Origin: Meridianimarinicoccus zhengii
GTDB taxonomy: Bacteria > Pseudomonadota > Alphaproteobacteria > Rhodobacterales > Rhodobacteraceae
DNA length: 64,000 bases
Reading direction: 5' to 3'
NCBI RefSeq assembly: GCF_003254465.1
Contig: NZ_QDFI01000008.1
Location: 34,061 to 98,060, forward strand
The position numbers and the translations under genes are program-made. Position 1 is the first letter of the stretch; every line of letters starts with the position of its first letter. Below are positions 58,982 through 64,000 of this stretch, piece after piece. The notes beneath the pieces were generated by a model. That model was not told the origin of the DNA and did no database searches. It worked only from the letters and a program-made list of their open reading frames with translations.

Positions 58982-59893
58982 ATGTCCTATCTCGCCAATA
59001 TCAGAACCTTCGTGCGTGTCTACGAACTGGGCAGCATGTCGGCCGCGGGACGGGATCTGCGCATTTCCTCGGCGGTGACCTCGGCCCGGATTTCACAGCT
59101 GGAGGATCATCTGGGTGTGCGGCTGTTCCAGCGCACCACGCGCAGCCTGACTCCGACGGAACAGGGGCGGGCGTTCTATCGGGGGGCGACGGCGATCCTC
59201 GACGCTGTGCAGGATGCCGAAGCGCAGATCGCGAGCATCACGGAACACCCGCGCGGGGCGCTTTACGTAGCGGCGCCGCTGGGGGTGGGGCGGCGGCTGA
59301 TCGCGCCGCAGGTGCCCGCGTTTCTTGAGGAATACCCGGAGGTCAGTCTGCGCCTGCGCCTGACCGACCGCAGGATCGACCTGACGACCGAGGGGTTGGA
59401 CCTGGCTTTTTTCCTCGGCCAGCCCGAGGACAGCACGCTGCGCATCCGCAAGATCGCCGATGTGCCGCGGGTGCTATGTGCTTCACCGGCCTACATCGCC
59501 GCGCGGGGGATGCCGCGGGACGGCGATGCGCTGGTGGCCGAGCGGCACGAATGCCTGAACCTGCGCTTTCCGGGTGCGACCGAATTCCAGTGGCCGCTCG
59601 TCACGCCCACGGGCCCGCGCCGCTTTCCGGTCGCCGGACGGTTCGAATGTGACGATGGCGACGTGCTGACCGCCTGGGCGCTGGACGGGCAGGGGATCGC
59701 GCTGAAGCCCGTGTTCGAGGTCGCCGAACATCTTGCCACCGGGGCGCTGGTGCCCGTGGCCCGCGACACGCCGCCCGAGCCGATCCAGATGGCGTGCCTT
59801 TATACCCACCGCCGCCAGCAGGATCCGAAGACGCGGCTCTTCATGGAATTCGTGATCGCGCGGATCGCCGGGGCGGTGCAGGCGGCGGCGTGA
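58982..59893 (+). CDS. LysR-family regulator of the urate cluster
   Basis: The 303-residue protein has the N-terminal LysR helix-turn-helix (about 1-60; GSMSAAGRDLRISSAVTSAR) and a LysR substrate domain of the DsdC/PecT-like group. It stands divergent from puuD, and its 3' end converges with uraH at a distance of four bases. Control of urate degradation by urate or a breakdown product is the natural inference. The ATG at 58982 is chosen by homology; its ribosome site is weak. Confidence 0.85.
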   Translation: MSYLANIRTFVRVYELGSMSAAGRDLRISSAVTSARISQLEDHLGVRLFQRTTRSLTPTEQGRAFYRGATAILDAVQDAEAQIASITEHPRGALYVAAPLGVGRRLIAPQVPAFLEEYPEVSLRLRLTDRRIDLTTEGLDLAFFLGQPEDSTLRIRKIADVPRVLCASPAYIAARGMPRDGDALVAERHECLNLRFPGATEFQWPLVTPTGPRRFPVAGRFECDDGDVLTAWALDGQGIALKPVFEVAEHLATGALVPVARDTPPEPIQMACLYTHRRQQDPKTRLFMEFVIARIAGAVQAAA

Positions 59894-59897
59894 CGGA

Positions 59898-60251
59898 TCA
59901 GCTTCCGCGATAGGTGGCGTAGCCGAAGGGCTGCAACAGCAGCGGCACATGGTAGTGCGATGCCTCGGACATCCCGAAGCGGATCGGAATCACGTCGAGA
60001 AATCGCGGCTCTTCCGGCGGCAGGCCGACCGCATCCAGATACGCACCCGCATGGAAAACCAACTCATAGGTGCCGGGTTCGAACTCCTCCGCCGGCAGGA
60101 TATGGCTGTCGGTGCGCCCGTCGGCATTGGTATGCAGGGTCCGCAGATGCACAGGCGTTCCGCTTTCCATACGGAAAAGCTCGATCTTCAGGCCCTGCGC
60201 GGGCAGGCCGCGCGCGGTGTCCAGAACATGGGTTGTCAGGTAGCCGGTCAT
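59898..60251 (-). CDS. uraH: 5-hydroxyisourate hydrolase
   Basis: The 117-residue protein belongs to the transthyretin-related HIU hydrolases. It shows the N-terminal LTTHVLDTARGLPAQGL with its active histidine, HYHVPLLLQPFGYATY with further active histidines, and the family-defining C-terminal YRGS. It converts 5-hydroxyisourate made by PuuD to OHCU. AAGGGGG precedes the ATG at 60251, which is preferred over a longer upstream frame. It is divergent from the allantoinase fusion gene. Confidence 0.93.
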   Translation of the reverse strand: MTGYLTTHVLDTARGLPAQGLKIELFRMESGTPVHLRTLHTNADGRTDSHILPAEEFEPGTYELVFHAGAYLDAVGLPPEEPRFLDVIPIRFGMSEASHYHVPLLLQPFGYATYRGS

Positions 60252-60397
60252 GGTGCCCCCTTGGCTGGTGTCTACCTGTACTATCCGCGTCCTGCGGCCA
60301 AGGGCAAAGCCCCCGGCACTTGACGCTCCTTTCGGGTTTTTTTGAAAGTGGCGCGGCATCTTTCGGGATATGAACATATGAAAATCGGAGGCACATC

Positions 60398-61813
60398 ATG
60401 GCACCACGTTATCCCCGCGACCTGGCCGGTTACGGCGCGACCCCCCCCGGCGCGGCATGGCCCAACGGCGCTGCGATCGCCGTGCAGATCGTGCTGAACT
60501 TTGAGGAAGGCGGCGAGAACAACATCCTGCACGGCGACCCGGCGTCCGAGGCGTTCCTGTCGGAAATCACCGGCGCCGCGGCCTGGCCCGGCCAACGCCA
60601 CTGGAACATGGAATCGATCTACGAATACGGCAGCCGCGCCGGTTTCTGGCGGCTGCACCGGATGATGGGCGACCTGCCGGTGACGGTCTATGGCGTGGCG
60701 ACCGCGCTGGCGCGGGCACCCGAACAGGTGGCGGCGATGCAGGCCGCCGGGTGGGAGATCGCCAGCCACGGGCTGAAATGGATCGAACACAAGGACATGC
60801 CCCCCGAGGGCGAGCGCGCCCAGATCCGCGAGGCGATCCGGCTGCACGCGGAGGTGACGGGCAGTGCGCCGCGCGGCTGGTATACCGGGCGCTGTTCCAT
60901 GAACACGGTCGATCTGGCCGCGGAGGAAGGTGATTTCGCCTATATCGCGGACAGTTACGCGGACGACCTACCCTATTGGGTCACCGCCGGGGGCAAGGAC
61001 CAGCTTATTGTGCCCTACACGCTCGACTGCAACGACATGCGCTTCGCCATCCAGGCCGGCTTCACCCATGGCGCGGATTTCGAGGCGTATCTGAAAGACA
61101 GCTTCGACCTGCTTTATGCGGAGGGGCAGTCGGGTGCGCCGAAGATGCTGTCCATCGGGCTGCATTGCCGTCTGGCCGGTCGGCCGGGGCGGGCCATCGC
61201 GCTGAAACGCGCACTCGACCACATGAAGTCCCATGACGGTGTCTGGTTCGCCACCCGCGAACAGATCGCGGATCACTGGGCCGCGACGCACCCGCCCGCA
61301 CACGGCGACCGCCCGTCGCAGATGGATCGCGACAGCTTCGTCGCGGCCTTCGGCGGTATCTTCGAGCATAGCCCCTGGGTCGCCGAGCGCGCGCACGAGA
61401 TGGAGCTTGGCCCCCACAGCGACCGTGCCGCGGGGCTGCACGCCGCGATGGTGCGGGCCTTCCGAGCTGCCAGCCCGGACGAACGGCTGGGCGTGCTGAC
61501 GGCGCATCCCGACCTTGCGGGCAAGCTGGCCGCGGCGAAGCGCCTGACGGCCGAGTCGACGGCCGAACAGGCCAGCGCCGGTCTCGACGCGCTGACCGAC
61601 GCCGAGCGGGCGGAATTCACCGCGCTGAACGATAGCTACACGGCGAAGTTCGGGTTCCCCTTCATCATCGCCGTGCGTGACAACACCAAAGCGTCGATCA
61701 TGGCCGCCTTCCGCGCGCGGCTGGACAACGACCGCGACACGGAACTGGCCACAGCCTGCGCCCAGGTCGAACGCATCGCCGAACTGCGCCTGATCGAGAA
61801 GCTTGGCGCATGA
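60398..61813 (+). CDS. puuE: Bifunctional allantoinase (PuuE) and OHCU decarboxylase (UraD) fusion
   Basis: The 471-residue protein joins two enzymes. Residues 1 to about 305 are a PuuE-type allantoinase of the polysaccharide deacetylase fold (AIAVQIVLNFEEGGENNIL, GWEIASHGLKWIEH, LSIGLHCRLAGRPGR). Residues about 308-471 are an OHCU decarboxylase (FEHSPWVAERA, LTAHPDLAGK with the active histidine, KFGFPFIIAVR). It therefore makes S-allantoin from OHCU and opens it to allantoate. AATCGGAGG precedes the ATG. allA overlaps its stop by four bases. Confidence 0.93.
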   Translation: MAPRYPRDLAGYGATPPGAAWPNGAAIAVQIVLNFEEGGENNILHGDPASEAFLSEITGAAAWPGQRHWNMESIYEYGSRAGFWRLHRMMGDLPVTVYGVATALARAPEQVAAMQAAGWEIASHGLKWIEHKDMPPEGERAQIREAIRLHAEVTGSAPRGWYTGRCSMNTVDLAAEEGDFAYIADSYADDLPYWVTAGGKDQLIVPYTLDCNDMRFAIQAGFTHGADFEAYLKDSFDLLYAEGQSGAPKMLSIGLHCRLAGRPGRAIALKRALDHMKSHDGVWFATREQIADHWAATHPPAHGDRPSQMDRDSFVAAFGGIFEHSPWVAERAHEMELGPHSDRAAGLHAAMVRAFRAASPDERLGVLTAHPDLAGKLAAAKRLTAESTAEQASAGLDALTDAERAEFTALNDSYTAKFGFPFIIAVRDNTKASIMAAFRARLDNDRDTELATACAQVERIAELRLIEKLGA

Positions 61814-62295
61814 GCGGGACGATCCGGATCGAACCCTTGACCGCCGCGGCCTTCGCGCCGTTCGGCGACGTGCTCGACGCGTCGGGTACGCCGGACAAGA
61901 TCATCAACCAGGGGATGTGCGACCGGCATCACGACCGTGCGCGACTTGATTTCGGGGACGGGCGGGCCGGGATCAGCGTCTTCGACGCGGTGCCGCGCAG
62001 CCTGCCCCATACGCTCGACATGGTGGAACGGCACCCGGAGGGAAGCCAGGCGTTCCTGCCCATGACCGCCGCGCCTTTCCTCGTGATCGTGGCGCCGGAC
62101 GACAATGGCACCCCCGGCACGCCGCGCGCGTTCCTCAGCGCAGCGGGGCAGGGGTTCAACCTGCATCGCGGGGTCTGGCACGGCGTGCTGACCCCGCTCG
62201 GCGCGCCCGGCCTCTGCGCGGTCGTGGACCGCATCGGTTCCGGCCCGAACCTTGAGGAACACTGGTTCGCCACGCCCTGGACCATCACGGACTGA
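61810..62295 (+). CDS. allA: Ureidoglycolate lyase
   Basis: The 161-residue protein matches AllA: IEPLTAAAFAPFGDVLDASG at the start, DMVERHPEGSQAFLPM, NLHRGVWHGVLTPLG, and a metal or substrate histidine set in the cupin-like barrel. It splits ureidoglycolate to glyoxylate and urea, the last step of the allantoin route. It is coupled to puuE-uraD (ATGA). The enzyme for allantoate to ureidoglycolate is not in the window. Confidence 0.92.
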   Translation: MSGTIRIEPLTAAAFAPFGDVLDASGTPDKIINQGMCDRHHDRARLDFGDGRAGISVFDAVPRSLPHTLDMVERHPEGSQAFLPMTAAPFLVIVAPDDNGTPGTPRAFLSAAGQGFNLHRGVWHGVLTPLGAPGLCAVVDRIGSGPNLEEHWFATPWTITD

Positions 62296-62347
62296 CACCA
62301 GCGCGCGGCAGGAGGAGCCGCGCGCATAACGGGAGGAGACCCCCAGA

Positions 62348-63772
62348 ATGGCCGATACATCCATAGGAACGCCGGAACAGCTCCGCGATCCGAACTACAC
62401 CCCGCCGCTGGTCAAGGCCGTGCCGCTGGGCATCCAGCACGTCATGGCGATGTTCGTGTCGAACGTGACGCCCGCGATCATCGTCTGCGGTGCCGCGGGC
62501 TTCGGCTTCGGGTCGAACTCGCCCGACTTCCCGCAGATGATCTACATGATCCAGATGTCGATGTTCTTCGCCGGCATCGCGACCCTGTTCCAGAGCATCG
62601 GGGTCGGCCCGGTGGGCGCGCGGCTGCCCATCGTGCAGGGCACGTCCTTCGCCTTCATCCCGATCATGATTCCGATCGTGGCAGGCAAGGGCGTGGATGC
62701 CATCGCGGTGCTGATGGGCGGCGTGTTCGTGGGCGGGCTGTTCCACGCGGTGCTCGGGCTGTTCATCGGGCGCATCCGTTTCGCGCTGCCGCCGCTGGTG
62801 ACCGGACTCGTCGTGACGATGATCGGGCTCGCGCTCGTGCAGGTCGGCATCCAGTATGCGGCGGGCGGCGTGCCGGCCATCGGGACCGAGGCGTATGGCT
62901 CGGCCATCAACTGGCTGATGGCGGGCACGGTGATCGTGGTCACGCTGGGGCTGAAGTTCTTTGCCCGCGGGATGCTGTCGGTCTCCGCCGTTCTGGTGGG
63001 GCTGCTTGCGGGCTATGCGCTGGCCTTCGTGCTGGGGCAGGTCAACCTGTCGAACGTGGGCAATGCCGCGTCCTTCGCCCTGCCCAACCCGCTGCATTTC
63101 GGGCTGGAATTCTCGGTCGCGGCGATCGTCGGCTTCTGCCTGATGGCCTTCGTGTCGGCGGTGGAAACCGTGGGCGACGTGTCGGGGATCACCAAGGGCG
63201 GCGCGGGCCGCGAGGCGACGGATGACGAGATCCGCGGCGCCACCTTCGCCGACGGGATCGGCACCGCGGTCTCAGGCCTGTTCGGCGCGCTGCCCAACAC
63301 GTCGTTTTCGCAGAACGTGGGCCTGATCGCCATGACCGGCGTCATGAGCCGCCATGTCGTGACCATCGGTGCGCTGTTCCTGATCCTGTGCGGGCTCGTG
63401 CCCAAGATCGGGGCCGTGATCTCTTCGGTGCCGATCGAGGTGCTGGGCGGTGGTGTGATCGTGATGTTCGGCATGGTGGTCGCGGCGGGGATTTCCATGC
63501 TGTCGGACGTGCACTGGAACCGGCGCAACATGGTGATCTTCGCCATCGCCCTGTCGCTGGGTCTGGGGCTGCAACTCGAACCGGGTGCGCTGCAGCATCT
63601 GCCGGGCACGGTGCAGGTGCTGGCAACCTCGGGCATCCTGCCCGCGGCGGTGATCGCCATCGTGCTGAACCTTTTGTTGCCCGAGGAACTGGCCGCGGAA
63701 GCCACCGAGGAAGTGTCCGGCGGCATGTCCGGCCACAACCGCGGCTCGCTGGGTGAGACGCGCTCGCACTGA
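62348..63772 (+). CDS. NCS2-family nucleobase permease, probable urate/xanthine transporter
   Basis: The 474-residue protein has about fourteen membrane segments and NCS2 hallmarks: LGIQHVMAMFVSNVTPAII, GVGPVGARLPIVQGTSFAFI and the signature SFSQNVGLIAMTGVMSR. A substrate-type Glu lies in SAVETVGDVSGITKGG. It imports xanthine or urate with a cation. It is 52 bases after allA on the same strand with GGGAGGAG upstream, so it belongs to the urate operon and supplies its substrate. A terminator follows. Confidence 0.92.
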   Translation: MADTSIGTPEQLRDPNYTPPLVKAVPLGIQHVMAMFVSNVTPAIIVCGAAGFGFGSNSPDFPQMIYMIQMSMFFAGIATLFQSIGVGPVGARLPIVQGTSFAFIPIMIPIVAGKGVDAIAVLMGGVFVGGLFHAVLGLFIGRIRFALPPLVTGLVVTMIGLALVQVGIQYAAGGVPAIGTEAYGSAINWLMAGTVIVVTLGLKFFARGMLSVSAVLVGLLAGYALAFVLGQVNLSNVGNAASFALPNPLHFGLEFSVAAIVGFCLMAFVSAVETVGDVSGITKGGAGREATDDEIRGATFADGIGTAVSGLFGALPNTSFSQNVGLIAMTGVMSRHVVTIGALFLILCGLVPKIGAVISSVPIEVLGGGVIVMFGMVVAAGISMLSDVHWNRRNMVIFAIALSLGLGLQLEPGALQHLPGTVQVLATSGILPAAVIAIVLNLLLPEELAAEATEEVSGGMSGHNRGSLGETRSH

Positions 63773-63804
63773 GCCCCGCGCCGATACCCTGACGCGGCAT
63801 CTGG

Positions 63805-63833
63805 CGGCGCCCCCCTTGCCGGGGCGCCGTTTT
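63805..63833 (+). terminator. Rho-independent terminator of the urate operon
   Basis: CGGCGCCCC and GGGGCGCCG form a perfect nine-base stem with a seven-base loop, followed by TTTT, 33 bases after the permease stop. Confidence 0.85.
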
Positions 63834-63929
63834 CGCTGATCAGGAGGGCTTGCGCCGTGATGGGCGCGGCGTTCCCGTGCGGGCCTTCGTCGGTAGAAGG
63901 TCCCGGCGGGTCGCCCTGATGTCGCCCAA

Positions 63930-64000
63930 AGCCCTAGGCCGTGTCTGCAATCAAGGGATTCCCGTTTGGTCTCATTTCTGATTCAAGATCGAAAACGGAG
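63930..64000. other. AT-richer sequence at the window edge, possible insertion sequence end
   Basis: The final stretch, after CCCTAGGCC, is much richer in A and T than the rest of the window. It contains no open frame joined to a known gene. The look (GTCTGCAATCAAGGGATTCC, then CATTTCTGATTCAAGATCG) recalls terminal regions of IS5-type elements in related bacteria. The element itself would lie outside, so this is a guess. Confidence 0.3.

Overview
The window is high-GC (roughly two thirds G+C), gene-dense DNA with nearly every base in long, often overlapping genes. Gene content and protein style point to an alphaproteobacterium of the Rhodobacteraceae (Roseobacter-like). Pointers are the paired ribose-type ABC transporters, a PuuE-UraD fusion, membrane urate oxidase PuuD, SqdB, a monomeric NADP isocitrate dehydrogenase and an FnrL-type box. 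I saw no rRNA, tRNA, CRISPR array, phage or complete insertion sequence. No gap between genes exceeds 300 bases; the larger gaps (34079-34344, 47515-47777, 63773-64000, 16429-16660, 55111-55332, 26529-26747) are described by the sites listed in them, and I see nothing else recognisable there.

Left part (1-16.4 kb). The window opens with a truncated flippase-like membrane protein. The inorganic-carbon uptake pair dabB-dabA follows, with a divergent LysR regulator. Next come a class III aminotransferase coupled to a BKACE-type beta-keto acid cleavage enzyme, and a sulfur group (periplasmic rhodanese, YeeE/TsuA thiosulfate transporter, a 56-residue coupled protein). A complete five-gene branched-chain-amino-acid-type ABC transporter, a small secreted protein and a sugar-phosphate transferase complete this part.

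Central catabolic island (16.6-43.5 kb). This is the most interesting region. Two ribose-type (CUT2) ABC importers are each flanked by dehydrogenases and by a gene for an unusual cytoplasmic protein: a winged helix-turn-helix joined to a complete family-1 solute-binding domain with no signal peptide (24696-26528 and 38988-40691). I infer these are one-component sensors of the imported compounds. Module A is a minus-strand operon (HTH-SBP regulator, SDR, M24 pita-bread protein, E1 alpha, E1 beta, lipoyl protein, aldehyde dehydrogenase, E2 core). It diverges from SBP, two permeases, ATPase, HIBADH-type dehydrogenase and ThuA-like protein. Module B is SBP on the minus strand, divergent from two permeases, ATPase and Gfo/Idh; then the second HTH-SBP gene, divergent from a GMC oxidoreductase and a second Gfo/Idh. 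The 13-mer TGTCCAGATCTGA lies in both divergent promoter regions of module B; a different 18-bp inverted repeat lies in the divergent promoter of module A. In module A the 2-oxoacid dehydrogenase E2 is split: one protein has two lipoyl domains and an apparently dead acyltransferase domain, the other has the binding domain and live core but no lipoyl domain.

Right part (43.6-64 kb). An FNR-type box and a 25-residue leader ORF precede a TDT/SLAC1-family transporter. Then come UDP-sulfoquinovose synthase, an amidohydrolase with a Tat-like signal, a three-gene Fbp-type ABC transporter whose ATPase is encoded on the opposite strand from its partners, an outer-membrane polysaccharide export lipoprotein divergent from a NusG-like antiterminator, an MFS transporter and monomeric isocitrate dehydrogenase. 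A urate catabolic cluster follows (puuD, LysR, uraH, puuE-uraD fusion, allA, NCS2 permease), ending in a clear terminator. The last ~70 bases are visibly AT-richer and may be the edge of a mobile element.
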